NCBI GenBank assembly: GCA_910586625.1
Contig: CAJUIZ010000001.1
Coordinates: forward strand, 1-64,000
DNA length: 64,000 nucleotides
DNA from: an uncultured Christensenellaceae bacterium
GTDB taxonomy: Bacteria; Bacillota; Clostridia; Christensenellales; CAG-314
Direction of reading: 5' to 3'
The position numbers and the translations under genes are program-made. This document shows positions 1 through 8,729 of the stretch, piece after piece (position 1 is the first letter of the stretch; every line of letters starts with the position of its first letter). The notes under the pieces were generated by a model. The model made no database searches, was not told the origin of the DNA, and saw only the letters and a program-made list of their open reading frames with translations.

Positions 1-13
1 CTCTTGCCATAAA

Positions 14-53
14 AAATGCACCTCCAAATGTGTCTAACTTTTGGGGTGCATTT
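14..53. mobile_element. Possible IS3-family (IS150-type) terminal inverted repeat, partial
   Basis: Positions 31-50 read TGTCTAACTTTTGGGGTGCA, which resembles the terminal inverted repeats of IS150-group IS3-family elements and ends in CA as expected of that family. The segment is also a hairpin: 14-22 pairs with 45-53, and 24-28 with 40-44. It could therefore be only a transcription terminator for an unseen gene to the left. No transposase is visible because the window starts here. Confidence 0.35.
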
Positions 54-149
54 CAAAATACCGACCGCCTATTTTATTTATAGAAAAGTTTTTTTTCGCC
101 TTTTCGAATTTACGATTTCTATTACGGCAATTATATCAAGCTTTTTTAA

Positions 150-178
150 TTGCAAAAAAACTTGATTTTTAGTATAAT
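150..178 (+). promoter_or_regulatory. Sigma-A promoter of tex
   Basis: The -35 TTGCAA (150-155) and -10 TATAAT (173-178) are 17 bp apart. The predicted transcript starts near 185, leaving a leader of about 70 nt before the tex start codon. Confidence 0.7.
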
Positions 179-253
179 AAAGCCGTTCGTATAGGCTGTA
201 AAAAATGCCGACGGATTAGTGAGTTTTACAATAGCAGGAGTTTTTGCGAAATT

Positions 254-2398
254 ATGGATATCAATTTGAAAATTACCGAAGAATTAGACGTTGCCAAATG
301 GCAGGTGGATGCCGCGGTCAACTTAATCGACGAAGGCAACACCATTCCCTTTATTTCCCGTTACCGCAAGGAAGCTACGGGACAGCTCAACGACGAACAG
401 CTGCGCAAGCTGTTCGAACGGCTGACGTACCTGCGCAATCTCGAAGAAAAGAAAGCGCAGGTTATAAAAAGCATTGACGAACAAGGCTTGATGACAGACG
501 AGCTACGGCAAGCTATCGAAAACGCGGAAACACAGGTTGCCGTAGAAGACCTCTATCGCCCCTACCGCCCCAAACGCAGAACGCGCGCGACGGTCGCCAA
601 GGAAAAGGGATTGGAAGGGCTGGCGAATATTATTCTGCTGCAAGAAACGAAAGAAAAGCCCAACGAATTCGCGCTGCCCTACGTCAACGAAGATAAGGGC
701 GTAAAAACGGTTAAAGAAGCCTTGCAGGGCGCACTGGATATAATTGCGGAAGTGATATCCGACAACGCCGAATACCGCACGGCAATACGCGGACTGACCT
801 TTAACCTTGGCAAGCTTACGTCAACAGCCAAAAAGCCCGACGTAAAGACGGTATACGACAACTACTACGCTTACGAAGAAGAATTAACCAAAATTGCAGG
901 ACACCGCGTACTTGCGGTTAACCGCGGAGAATCGGAAAAAGTACTGACGGTTAAAATTGCCGCGCCGAGCGAGCTTATTTGCGACTATCTTTCGCGCCAC
1001 GTAATAACGCGCGGCAATCCCAATACTTCGCCGCTGCTTACGCTTGCGCTTACCGACAGCTACGTTCGACTAATCGCGCCGAGCATCGAAACGGAAATAC
1101 GCAATATGCTGACCGAAAAGGCGGAAGAAGGCGCTATTGCCGTATTCGGCAAAAACTTGGAACAGCTGCTTATGCAGCCGCCAATCGTCGGCAAAGTAGT
1201 ACTGGGCTGGGACCCCGCGTTTAGAACGGGCTGCAAACTTGCCGTAGTAGACGGCACGGGTAAGGTATTGGATACTACGGTAATTTACCCAACCGCGCCC
1301 ACCACTCCCGAAAAAATTGCCAAAGCCAAACTGACGCTGCAACAGTTGATAAACAAATATAACGTATCGCTTATATCTCTCGGTAACGGCACGGCTTCGC
1401 GCGAGAGCGAACAAATAATTGTTGAATTACTTCACGAAACGGGGTTGCCCGTACAATATGTAATCGTCAACGAAGCGGGCGCGTCGGTGTATTCCGCAAG
1501 CAAGTTAGCTACGGAAGAATTCCCCGAGTTCGACGTAGGACAGCGCAGCGCGGCAAGCATTGCGAGAAGATTGCAAGACCCGCTTGCGGAGCTTGTAAAA
1601 ATCGACCCCAAGTCCATAGGCGTGGGACAGTACCAGCACGATATGAACCAAAAGAAATTGGGCGAAACGTTGGAAGGCGTTGTAGAAGACTGCGTGAACA
1701 AAGTGGGGGTAGACCTTAATACCGCTTCCGCTCCGCTGCTGCAATACATTTCGGGCGTCACAAGTGCGATTGCGAAAAATATCGTAGCCTACCGCGAACA
1801 AAACGGACGGTTTGTGAGCCGCGAGCAGCTGCTTAAAGTAGACAAATTAGGCGCAAAGGCGTACGAGCAGTGCGCGGGCTTTATGCGTATTACGGGCGGT
1901 GACAATCCGTTAGACGCCACCAGCGTCCACCCCGAAAGCTACGAAGCGGCAAGGCAGTTTATGCGCTTGCAGCATATAGAACCGCAAAGCATTGGCAGCC
2001 TTAACGGACTTTCTAAAACCATAACCGATTACGGCAAACTTGCAGACAAATTGGGAGTAGGCGAGCCGACGCTGCGCGACATCGTGTCCGAATTGGAAAA
2101 GCCCGCGCGCGACCCGCGCGACGAAATGCCCAAGCCGATACTAAGAAGCGACGTATTGGAAATGAAAGACCTGAAAGAAGGAATGGTACTTAAAGGCACG
2201 GTACGTAACGTTATCGACTTCGGCGTGTTTGTAGATATAGGCGTACACCAAGACGGCTTGGTGCACATATCGCAGCTGTCGGATAAAAAGTTTGTAAAGC
2301 ACCCGTTAGAAGTCGTTAAGGTGGGCGACGTGGTAGACGTAAAGGTGCTTGGCGTAGACCTTGACAAAAAGCGCATATCGCTTACAATGAAAATATAA
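254..2398 (+). CDS. tex: Tex-family RNA-binding transcription accessory protein
   Basis: This 714-residue protein is a full-length Tex (YhgF/Spt6-like) RNA-binding factor, a cytosolic protein linked to transcription and RNA handling. The order is classic: an N-terminal helical Tex region (about 1-190), a YqgF/RNase H-like domain starting near residue 315 (GWDPAFRTGCKLAVVD), helix-hairpin-helix repeats around 480-570, and a C-terminal S1 domain from about 640 (GTVRNVIDFGVFVDIG). The ATG at 254 matches the family N-terminus, although its GGAG is 13 nt upstream, longer than ideal. It is monocistronic, with its own promoter and a terminator directly after the stop. Tex is conserved in most bacteria, so the assignment is firm. 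Confidence 0.96.
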   Translation: MDINLKITEELDVAKWQVDAAVNLIDEGNTIPFISRYRKEATGQLNDEQLRKLFERLTYLRNLEEKKAQVIKSIDEQGLMTDELRQAIENAETQVAVEDLYRPYRPKRRTRATVAKEKGLEGLANIILLQETKEKPNEFALPYVNEDKGVKTVKEALQGALDIIAEVISDNAEYRTAIRGLTFNLGKLTSTAKKPDVKTVYDNYYAYEEELTKIAGHRVLAVNRGESEKVLTVKIAAPSELICDYLSRHVITRGNPNTSPLLTLALTDSYVRLIAPSIETEIRNMLTEKAEEGAIAVFGKNLEQLLMQPPIVGKVVLGWDPAFRTGCKLAVVDGTGKVLDTTVIYPTAPTTPEKIAKAKLTLQQLINKYNVSLISLGNGTASRESEQIIVELLHETGLPVQYVIVNEAGASVYSASKLATEEFPEFDVGQRSAASIARRLQDPLAELVKIDPKSIGVGQYQHDMNQKKLGETLEGVVEDCVNKVGVDLNTASAPLLQYISGVTSAIAKNIVAYREQNGRFVSREQLLKVDKLGAKAYEQCAGFMRITGGDNPLDATSVHPESYEAARQFMRLQHIEPQSIGSLNGLSKTITDYGKLADKLGVGEPTLRDIVSELEKPARDPRDEMPKPILRSDVLEMKDLKEGMVLKGTVRNVIDFGVFVDIGVHQDGLVHISQLSDKKFVKHPLEVVKVGDVVDVKVLGVDLDKKRISLTMKI

Positions 2399-2403
2399 TA
2401 ATT

Positions 2404-2434
2404 AGGGGCTGCCGACGGCAACCCCTATTTTTTT
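2404..2434 (+). terminator. Rho-independent terminator of tex
   Basis: A 10-bp GC-rich stem (2404-2413 with 2417-2426, one G-U pair, GAC loop) is followed by a run of seven T at 2428-2434, just 6 nt after the tex stop. Confidence 0.85.
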
Positions 2435-2568
2435 GTCTGTATTATATCAATTTTGCAAGCCTAAGGCATTTTGCGGAAATACGCGAGCGACAGTAGAAAT
2501 AAAGTCTATCGCTTGGCATCGAAAGCAACGACTGCGCCCGCGACTGAAAAAGCGAAACGCACGAGAGA

Positions 2569-4215
2569 CTACTCGTCCACTTCGGCAAAACAAGAACCGC
2601 CGATAAACTCGCGCAGAAGCGAGTTGCACGGAACCCATTTTTCGTCCATTTCGTTAAAGTACTTCAAAAAGCGTATCAGTCTGCTTGCCGTTACATAATA
2701 GGGGCTGTCCTGCGACACTTCTTGAAGAGCGGGCAGCGCGTACTTTTTCAATACGCACAGCTCGTAGGTCAAAGCCGAATTATACACGTAGTTACACCCT
2801 TCCTGATAGGGATATATCCACTTAAACTCGCCACGGCGAACGCTCGGCCACATTTCGAGAGTTCTCTCGGCGGACGCTCCGCGGTACTTTCTGTCGCGAA
2901 CAATTCGGCGAAGCAAACGGATATCCGTATAACTTATAGGATTGTGGTAGTCGATATTGATTTGGAATTGCGGCGCAATGTAAATCTTAAACTTTTGGTG
3001 TTTGGGAATGGCGTAGGACAATTGGTCGTTCAATGCGTGGATGCCTTCGATGATAATGGGCGTATCCGCGCCTATCCTTATCTTCGTACCGTGTTCCGAA
3101 CGTCCCTTTTCGAATTCGTAATTGGGCAGTTCCACTTCTTCACCCTCGATAAGCGCTTGAATATGCTCGTTAAACAGCTGTACGTCCAGCGAATTGATAT
3201 GCTCGAAGTCGGGCGCGCCGTCTTCGTCCAAGGGTATTTCATCGCGGTTTTTATAATACATATCGAGAGAGATACGCAACGGATTGATTCCGCGCGACAT
3301 AAGCTCGATACGCAGGCGGTTGGAGAACGTCGTCTTGCCGGAGCTGGACGGCCCCGCTATACAAATCAGACGAATATTCTCTATGTCGTTGGCAATCAGA
3401 CCGCCCAATTCGTGAAGCATATCGTTGTGCAGAGTTTCGTTCATATTGATGAAGTCAACATAAGTATCGGCGTTTACGTGCGCGTTCATATCGGAAATAA
3501 TCTCGGCGTTGCATAGCTTAGCCCACTTGTGCGCGCGGTTTAACACCTTGGCAAAGGTAGGCTCGTCGTTAAAGGGAGGAATTTCTCCCTTGGCTTCGTA
3601 ACGCGGATACTGCGCTATCATATTACCGTCGTAGCAGAACAAATTGTACTTGGACAAATACCCCGTTGACGGAACCATATATCCGTGCATATAGTTGAGA
3701 TAATCCGCACATTTATAGAAATGACACGTTTTTTCGGGACGGTACCTAAGCGTTTCCGCCTTGTCCGTTTGACCTTGGCTGACAAAATAATCGTAGGCTT
3801 CTTCCTTGGTCATCATCATCTTTTCAAAAGGCAAATCCTGCGACACAAGCCTGTCCATTTCCTTTTTGACGGCTTTAAGCATAGCTTTGTCTATCTGGGT
3901 TTTAGGCGACAGTACCGTAACCATTAACGAGCGCGAAATAGCGTAGCAAATCTTGATCTGATAATCGGGATACAGATTGTGAAAAGCGTGCGCGATAAGA
4001 TATCTGAAACTTGTTTCGTACACCTTTACCGCGTCTGTGTTGGTAAGGTCCAGCAGCTCGACGTTGCTGTCATAGCACAGTTCGTAGGTAAGCTCGCGCA
4101 GTCTGTTGTTGACCTTAGCGACATAATAAGTTTTTGCAGGGTCGTCTATTACGCTGAGAATAGGCGTCCTTTCGTCTAATTTCAAGGTTTTGTTCTGAAT
4201 ATTAACGTTAAACAT
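2569..4215 (-). CDS. Nucleoside (uridine) kinase with N-terminal ThrRS-like domains
   Basis: This 548-residue cytosolic protein belongs to the bacterial family that joins ThrRS-like TGS/SAD modules to a uridine-kinase P-loop domain. The N-terminal 250 residues carry the synthetase-like region. The kinase starts near residue 285 with the Walker A motif GPSSSGKTTF, followed by SLDMYYKNRDEIPLDEDG, the substrate-binding segment typical of uridine/phosphoribulokinase folds. I chose the ATG at 4215 because TTAAGGAGAAAACT lies directly upstream; an in-frame start at 4263 has no such site. The gene stands alone with its own promoter. Uridine/cytidine salvage is expected from the family. Substrate specificity is not shown by the sequence. 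Confidence 0.85.
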   Translation of the reverse strand: MFNVNIQNKTLKLDERTPILSVIDDPAKTYYVAKVNNRLRELTYELCYDSNVELLDLTNTDAVKVYETSFRYLIAHAFHNLYPDYQIKICYAISRSLMVTVLSPKTQIDKAMLKAVKKEMDRLVSQDLPFEKMMMTKEEAYDYFVSQGQTDKAETLRYRPEKTCHFYKCADYLNYMHGYMVPSTGYLSKYNLFCYDGNMIAQYPRYEAKGEIPPFNDEPTFAKVLNRAHKWAKLCNAEIISDMNAHVNADTYVDFINMNETLHNDMLHELGGLIANDIENIRLICIAGPSSSGKTTFSNRLRIELMSRGINPLRISLDMYYKNRDEIPLDEDGAPDFEHINSLDVQLFNEHIQALIEGEEVELPNYEFEKGRSEHGTKIRIGADTPIIIEGIHALNDQLSYAIPKHQKFKIYIAPQFQINIDYHNPISYTDIRLLRRIVRDRKYRGASAERTLEMWPSVRRGEFKWIYPYQEGCNYVYNSALTYELCVLKKYALPALQEVSQDSPYYVTASRLIRFLKYFNEMDEKWVPCNSLLREFIGGSCFAEVDE

Positions 4216-4300
4216 AGTTTTCTCCTTAACGGTTTGCAAGTATACGGATAAGGCGACAGGCAAGCTGCCTTATACTTCCGTTCTTGTCAAACGCCAATGT

Positions 4301-4329
4301 ATCCTATCACATTTTAATGGCAAAGTCAA
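4301..4329 (-). promoter_or_regulatory. Promoter of the nucleoside kinase gene
   Basis: On the minus strand TTGACT (4324-4329) and TAGGAT (4301-4306) are separated by 17 bp, about 85 nt upstream of the start codon at 4215. Confidence 0.65.
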
Positions 4330-4380
4330 TAGTAAATGAAAAATTAGCTTGCGGTTTCACTAAAAAAATTTGTAAACCGC

Positions 4381-4408
4381 TTGATTTTTACTTTTTTATT
4401 GTTATAAT
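4381..4408 (+). promoter_or_regulatory. Promoter of the lipoprotein-barnase-barstar operon
   Basis: TTGATT (4381-4386) and TATAAT (4403-4408) are 16 bp apart. The predicted leader is about 150 nt and runs through the C-rich tract at 4522-4532 to the start codon at 4565. No other gene is visible in the 4216-4564 interval. Confidence 0.65.
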
Positions 4409-4564
4409 AATTATTGGATAAAATTTTATCCTAATGCGCTAAAAAAAACAATCAAAAGAATACTTTACGTTTATTCCGGCTAAGTCAATGAAACGGCGCT
4501 GATGCAAACGACAAGCTTTCTCCCCCCCCCGCGGCGCAAATACGAAAAGGAGAAGAAAGGACAA

Positions 4565-6994
4565 ATGAGACAACGAAAACTCGCTCTTGTGTCGCTTGTT
4601 CTTGTATTTTGCTGTACGCTGATTCTTGCCGCGTGCCAAAATCAAGTAACGGTAACGTATTCCTATAACGGCGGAATAATAACATCTACCGTAAACAAAG
4701 GCGACTGTGCAACACCGCCCGCTTACAACGTTCCGGACGGTTACGAAATCGTATGGTACGATAACATAGATTTCAAAACCAAGTGGGACTTAACCGCGCC
4801 GATAACGGAAAATATAACGCTTTTCGGCAAGTTGGAAGCGAAACCCGTACAAATAACTTTCGTCAAAAACGGCGAAACGGTGGAAACCAAAAGCGTCCCC
4901 ACCGCGGACAGAATAGTATATCCCGCAGTAAGCGGCAATACCGCGACTATATGGTACGAAGACGAAGGCGCAACCAAAATATGGAATTGCGACCAACCCG
5001 CGGGCAGCAACCGCACGCTTTACGGCAAAGACGTTACGCTTACCACCATTGCGCAGGCGCTCGAAATAGCCGAAACGCACGTTGAAGAAGCCACGACGGA
5101 AAGATATCTGATAAAAGCCGTTGTAAAAGCCGTAAGCAACGCATCCTACGGAGAAATGACCGTAACCGACGGAACAAACGACCTGTACGTTTACGGCAGC
5201 TACGCTTCCGACGGAGTAAACAGATATTCCGATTTGGTAAAAAAGCCGTATAAAGGCGACGAAGTACTGCTCTACTGTACGTTGCAGAACTTCCAAGGAA
5301 AAACGAAGCAAGCCAAGTCGGCGTGGATTATCGACTTCGCATCCGTACCCGATACAAGCTTTAACGAAGCGGACTACACCGCTATGAACTTGGAATACGC
5401 GCGCTTTGCCGATGCGGGAACCTTGGTAAAGGTAACTGGCGTAGTTTCGCAAATAATTTACGCCGAAGGAATGAAGCCCTGCGGATTTTACCTTATCGAC
5501 AGTACGTCTTCTATTTACGTATACGACTCTCAATTAACGCCGCAGGTTAAAGTAGGCAATACCGTCACGCTTTGCGCGGAAAAAGCGTATTACGTATTAG
5601 AGTCGGAAAAAGCAAACGCCATAAAATTCGGATACTTGGGGTGTAATCAGCTTCAAGACGCTCATTTGATAAACAATGACAACAAAACTTCGGCATTCGA
5701 CAACAGCTGGATGCAGGAAAAGACCGTAAAAGAAATTATGGAAACCCCCGTAACGCAGGACGTGGCTTCTCTTACGTACAAAACCACTGCTCTTATACGG
5801 AAAGTTCCCGGAAACGGCTTTACAAACTACTACGTAAACGATATAGACGGCATAACCGGTTCATACGTTTACACTATGTGCAGCGGAAGCGACTTTACTT
5901 GGTTGGACGAATTCGACGGTAAGATTTGTACAGTGTACTTGTCCCCGCTTAACGCCAAGAGCAATCCTTCGGGTTGTTTGTGGAGATTTATCCCCATTGC
6001 CGTAAAAGACGACAATTACGCATTCGATAAAGCGAATGCTGCTGAATTTGCAATTAAGTACTACGCCGCAGACCAATTCCAATCGCAGTACAAATACTGC
6101 AATTTGACGGAATTGACGATAGACCTTATCACAAGCGTATCGTCCGATTTGCTCGGCATATCCGACGTAAAAATACAATACTCTTCCAGCAATCCCGAGG
6201 TTCTGTCCATAAACTCGCAGGGAACAGAAGTCAAAGCCACTCTATGCGGAACGGGCGAAACCACCATAACGATGACTGCCACCTACGCCGGCTACAAAGA
6301 TTACGTACAAACGAAAAAGATAACCGTAACCCAAGCTCAGTTATATCCCGACGCGTTGAACGTCAGTCAGGCAATAAGCGCGGCGCTTCAAGAGCAGGTT
6401 ACAGTAAGCGGAATAGTAGGTCCTTCGTTAGTTAACAGAGACGGATTTTACCTTATTGACGAAACGGGCGCGATAGCCGTAACCACAACAGGCGACGTGT
6501 TGGCAACCGTAAAGGTAGGCAACCGCATCGTGTTGAAGGGAGTCAGAACGCAATTCAATTCCGGATCGGACAAATCGAAATTCGGTCAGAGCTGCATTTT
6601 CGACTGTGAATTGTTAGCTAATTACTACGGGGAAAACGAGTACTCTACAAACAGCTTTGTAAGCGGACAAACTCTCGAAAGCCTTAAAGCTCTCGATACG
6701 CAAGAAGATCATACCACCACCGTTTACGTATTGGAAAACGCAAAATTCGTACGCGAAGAAACGGCTTTCTATACCAAAATGATTTTAGCCGTAGGCGAAA
6801 CAACTATCGACCTGTATTGCAGCAGCGCAAACCAATACCGTTGGTTAAACGATTATATATCCGGCGGCAAAACGTTCAAAGTCGAATTGGCTTTGTGCAA
6901 CTGGAACGGCAAAGCCTATTTTACAGGTTGTCTACTCGCCGTCTATAACGAAGACGGAACTAAAACGTGCAACACACTGAATTTCCAACAATAA
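4565..6994 (+). CDS. Large secreted lipoprotein with InlB-type, Ig-like and repeated OB-fold-like domains
   Basis: I do not recognise a named family for the whole 809-residue protein. A lipoprotein signal (MRQRKLALVSL...LAAC) fixes it to the outer membrane face. Next come an InlB/Listeria-Bacteroides-type beta repeat (about residues 28-100, GYEIVWYDN), several OB-fold-like modules (about 180-265, 275-360, 400-500, 610-690, 710-809) sharing patterns such as GFYLIDETGAI and VKVGNTVTL, and an Ig-like segment near 520-600. OB modules like these often accompany secreted nucleases or bind nucleic acid, but here that is inference. The start is ATG 4565, after AAAGGA; the ORF extends upstream to 4502 but that would spoil the signal peptide. 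It leads the operon with the barnase gene, whose start is 1 nt after this stop. Confidence 0.75.
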   Translation: MRQRKLALVSLVLVFCCTLILAACQNQVTVTYSYNGGIITSTVNKGDCATPPAYNVPDGYEIVWYDNIDFKTKWDLTAPITENITLFGKLEAKPVQITFVKNGETVETKSVPTADRIVYPAVSGNTATIWYEDEGATKIWNCDQPAGSNRTLYGKDVTLTTIAQALEIAETHVEEATTERYLIKAVVKAVSNASYGEMTVTDGTNDLYVYGSYASDGVNRYSDLVKKPYKGDEVLLYCTLQNFQGKTKQAKSAWIIDFASVPDTSFNEADYTAMNLEYARFADAGTLVKVTGVVSQIIYAEGMKPCGFYLIDSTSSIYVYDSQLTPQVKVGNTVTLCAEKAYYVLESEKANAIKFGYLGCNQLQDAHLINNDNKTSAFDNSWMQEKTVKEIMETPVTQDVASLTYKTTALIRKVPGNGFTNYYVNDIDGITGSYVYTMCSGSDFTWLDEFDGKICTVYLSPLNAKSNPSGCLWRFIPIAVKDDNYAFDKANAAEFAIKYYAADQFQSQYKYCNLTELTIDLITSVSSDLLGISDVKIQYSSSNPEVLSINSQGTEVKATLCGTGETTITMTATYAGYKDYVQTKKITVTQAQLYPDALNVSQAISAALQEQVTVSGIVGPSLVNRDGFYLIDETGAIAVTTTGDVLATVKVGNRIVLKGVRTQFNSGSDKSKFGQSCIFDCELLANYYGENEYSTNSFVSGQTLESLKALDTQEDHTTTVYVLENAKFVREETAFYTKMILAVGETTIDLYCSSANQYRWLNDYISGGKTFKVELALCNWNGKAYFTGCLLAVYNEDGTKTCNTLNFQQ

Positions 6995-6995
6995 T

Positions 6996-7622
6996 ATGAA
7001 AAACTTTAACAAAATATTATCCGTCGCATTGACGGTACTGCTTGTATTAACGCTTGTAATATTTCCCATAGGTTGTTGGGACAATGACAATCCGCCATCC
7101 GACAAGAACGACGTTGACAATTCCACAATAATCGGCGGTTCCAACGACAACGAAGACAAAACGGACATCCCGAACGGCACGGATAAGCCCGACGATTCTA
7201 CCGACAAACCCGACAACGACAACAAACCTTCGGAAGACGTAGACGAATTCGAAGACTACGGGATGAACGTAATAACCGTACGGCTCGACAACGTGAACGT
7301 AACGGAAAAAGGTATATACAACACAAAAGAAGAAGTCGGCGCGTATATTTATCTGTTTCACAAGCTGCCGAGCAATTACAACTCGAATAAATCTTACGTA
7401 ACAAAAAATTATACCAAACAGAATAAGCTGAGTTATACGGGCGGAACGTTCCAAAACCGCGAAGGACTGTTGCCCAAAGCAAGCGGACGAACGTTTACCG
7501 AGTGCGACATAGGATATACCGGCGGCGGAAGAAACGCGTTGAGAATAGTATTTTCTTCGGATTTTCTGATATTCTACACCGGCGACCACTACGACAGCTT
7601 TTCTATAATGAGATTCGTATGA
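6996..7622 (+). CDS. Barnase-type ribonuclease domain, membrane-anchored lipoprotein
   Basis: A 208-residue secreted protein. Residues 1-27 form a lipoprotein signal ending in the lipobox FPIGC. Residues 28-90 are a low-complexity D/N/K/P/S linker. The rest matches barnase: HKLPSNY, the segment FQNREGLLPKASGRTF, TECDIGYTGGGRNALRIVFS and TGDHYDSF align with the barnase core. The residues corresponding to barnase Glu73 (TEC), Arg83 and Arg87 (GRNALR) and His102 (DHY) are all present, so catalytic guanyl-preferring RNase activity is expected. It lies between the OB-fold lipoprotein and barstar, and ATGA overlaps the barstar start. A cell-tethered RNase is unusual, because barnase itself is a soluble secreted enzyme. 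Roles in RNA scavenging or inhibition of neighbours are inferences. Confidence 0.88.
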   Translation: MKNFNKILSVALTVLLVLTLVIFPIGCWDNDNPPSDKNDVDNSTIIGGSNDNEDKTDIPNGTDKPDDSTDKPDNDNKPSEDVDEFEDYGMNVITVRLDNVNVTEKGIYNTKEEVGAYIYLFHKLPSNYNSNKSYVTKNYTKQNKLSYTGGTFQNREGLLPKASGRTFTECDIGYTGGGRNALRIVFSSDFLIFYTGDHYDSFSIMRFV

Positions 7623-7864
7623 CGGTAAAAATCGACTGCAAAGAATTTAACGAAAAACCGCTGTTTATCGCCCGAATGCGGCAAGTTTTTCCCGAAGTGT
7701 TCAGCTTAAATTACGACTCGCTAATAGACGGCGTTCGCGGAACGGAAGATAACGTTACAATCGAATTAACAAACTTCGGCTGCTACGCAGACGCGGCAAA
7801 TTTACAAGAAGTATTTGCGATAATAGAACGCGAAAACCCTACGGTGCGCTTCGTATTACGTTAA
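7619..7864 (+). CDS. Barstar-family ribonuclease inhibitor
   Basis: An 81-residue acidic cytosolic protein without a signal peptide. It fits the barstar fold: a first strand with IDC, a helix leading to the LNYDSLIDGVRG segment (barstar: NLDALWDALTG, the RNase-binding helix), NVTIELTNF, and a final strand TVRFVLR. Its ATG overlaps the barnase stop as ATGA, so inhibitor and toxin are translationally coupled. Longer upstream in-frame starts lie inside the RNase gene and are ignored. Its expected job is to block RNase molecules that fold before export. A terminator follows 25 nt downstream and ends the operon. Confidence 0.88.
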   Translation: MTVKIDCKEFNEKPLFIARMRQVFPEVFSLNYDSLIDGVRGTEDNVTIELTNFGCYADAANLQEVFAIIERENPTVRFVLR

Positions 7865-7889
7865 TGCGGTATAATTTAATTCAAAACAT

Positions 7890-7921
7890 AAAACGCTTGA
7901 AAAATAATTTCAAGCGTTTTT
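7890..7921. terminator. Bidirectional terminator between barstar and cyclophilin genes
   Basis: A perfect 13-bp stem (7890-7902 with 7908-7920, loop AATAA) has T-runs on both sides. It can end the barstar operon on the plus strand and the cyclophilin transcript on the minus strand. Its core ACGCTTG/CAAGCGT recurs in other terminators of this window. Confidence 0.85.
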
Positions 7922-7985
7922 GTATAGTTATTTTATCCGCGCATACGTCTGCGCGGCGTGCTGCAAATACTATTACGGCTGTTCG

Positions 7986-8504
7986 TTATATTTTGACAGG
8001 TTCGGGATAGGTTTCGCCGAAGGTTTCCACCGTGACGGAAGCCATTACCTGCGGTTCGTACGGACGGTCCGAGTAGTCGCAACGGGTATTAGCTATCTCG
8101 TCCACTACTTCCATTCCGCCGATAACGCGCCCGAATGCGGCGTATGCTCCGTCGAGATGGGGCGCGTCCTTGTGCATAATAAAAAACTGACTGCCGGCGC
8201 TGTTGAGACTCATAGCTCTTGCCATAGATATTACCCCGCGCTCGTGCTTTAAGCCGTTGGCGCAGCCGTTTTGAGCAAACTCGCCCTTGATTGCATATCC
8301 CGGTCCGCCCGTGCCCGTACCGTTGGGGCAACCGCCTTGTATCATAAAGCCCTTGATTACGCGGTGGAATATAAGTCCGTTATAAAAATCCTTGCTTACA
8401 AGACTTATAAAATTGTTTACGGTATTGGGCGCAACATCGGGATAAAGCTCGACCGTTATACGTTTACCGTCCTGCATTGTAATAGTAACCTGCGGATTTT
8501 GCAT
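7986..8504 (-). CDS. Cyclophilin-type peptidyl-prolyl cis-trans isomerase
   Basis: A 172-residue single-domain cyclophilin catalysing proline cis-trans isomerisation. Family signatures run in order: NFISLVSKDFYNGLIFHRVI, GFMIQGG, RGVISMARA, SAGSQFFI and GAYAAFGRVI. The active-site arginine (FHR) and the QGG and SQFFI segments are intact. There is no signal peptide, so it is cytosolic. The start at 8504 is preceded by AAGGAG. The gene has its own consensus promoter and shares a terminator with the convergent barstar operon. Confidence 0.93.
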   Translation of the reverse strand: MQNPQVTITMQDGKRITVELYPDVAPNTVNNFISLVSKDFYNGLIFHRVIKGFMIQGGCPNGTGTGGPGYAIKGEFAQNGCANGLKHERGVISMARAMSLNSAGSQFFIMHKDAPHLDGAYAAFGRVIGGMEVVDEIANTRCDYSDRPYEPQVMASVTVETFGETYPEPVKI

Positions 8505-8533
8505 AAAAAAATCTCCTTGAATTTTTTTATTAA

Positions 8534-8562
8534 ATTATATTCCATATTACATGCATTGTCAA
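8534..8562 (-). promoter_or_regulatory. Consensus sigma-A promoter of the cyclophilin gene
   Basis: On the minus strand a perfect TTGACA (8557-8562) and a perfect TATAAT (8534-8539) are 17 bp apart, about 30 nt upstream of the start codon. Confidence 0.85.
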
Positions 8563-8592
8563 TTACGCGGCTGCATCCGCCGTCCTTTTTAT

Positions 8593-8621
8593 TTGACTTT
8601 AACGGCATACTCGGGTATAAT
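8593..8621 (+). promoter_or_regulatory. Promoter of the M29 aminopeptidase gene
   Basis: TTGACT (8593-8598) and TATAAT (8616-8621) are 17 bp apart. The 100-nt leader holds an 11-bp stem, 8637-8647 with 8690-8701 (one bulged base), enclosing about 42 nt, so the leader RNA is probably folded. Confidence 0.75.
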
Positions 8622-8729
8622 ACCTGTAATTCGTTTCGGCGTTGACAAGCCTACGGAGCACAAACCTGCAAAGCTTTGTAATCTACGACTGTCGAACGCC
8701 GGAAAATAACTATAAAAGGAGCGAAAACC

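Noticed and set aside
2722..3516. 264-codon plus-strand ORF opposite the nucleoside kinase gene
   Set aside because: It is the antisense shadow of a well-supported gene with clear motifs, and has no ribosome site or family match.
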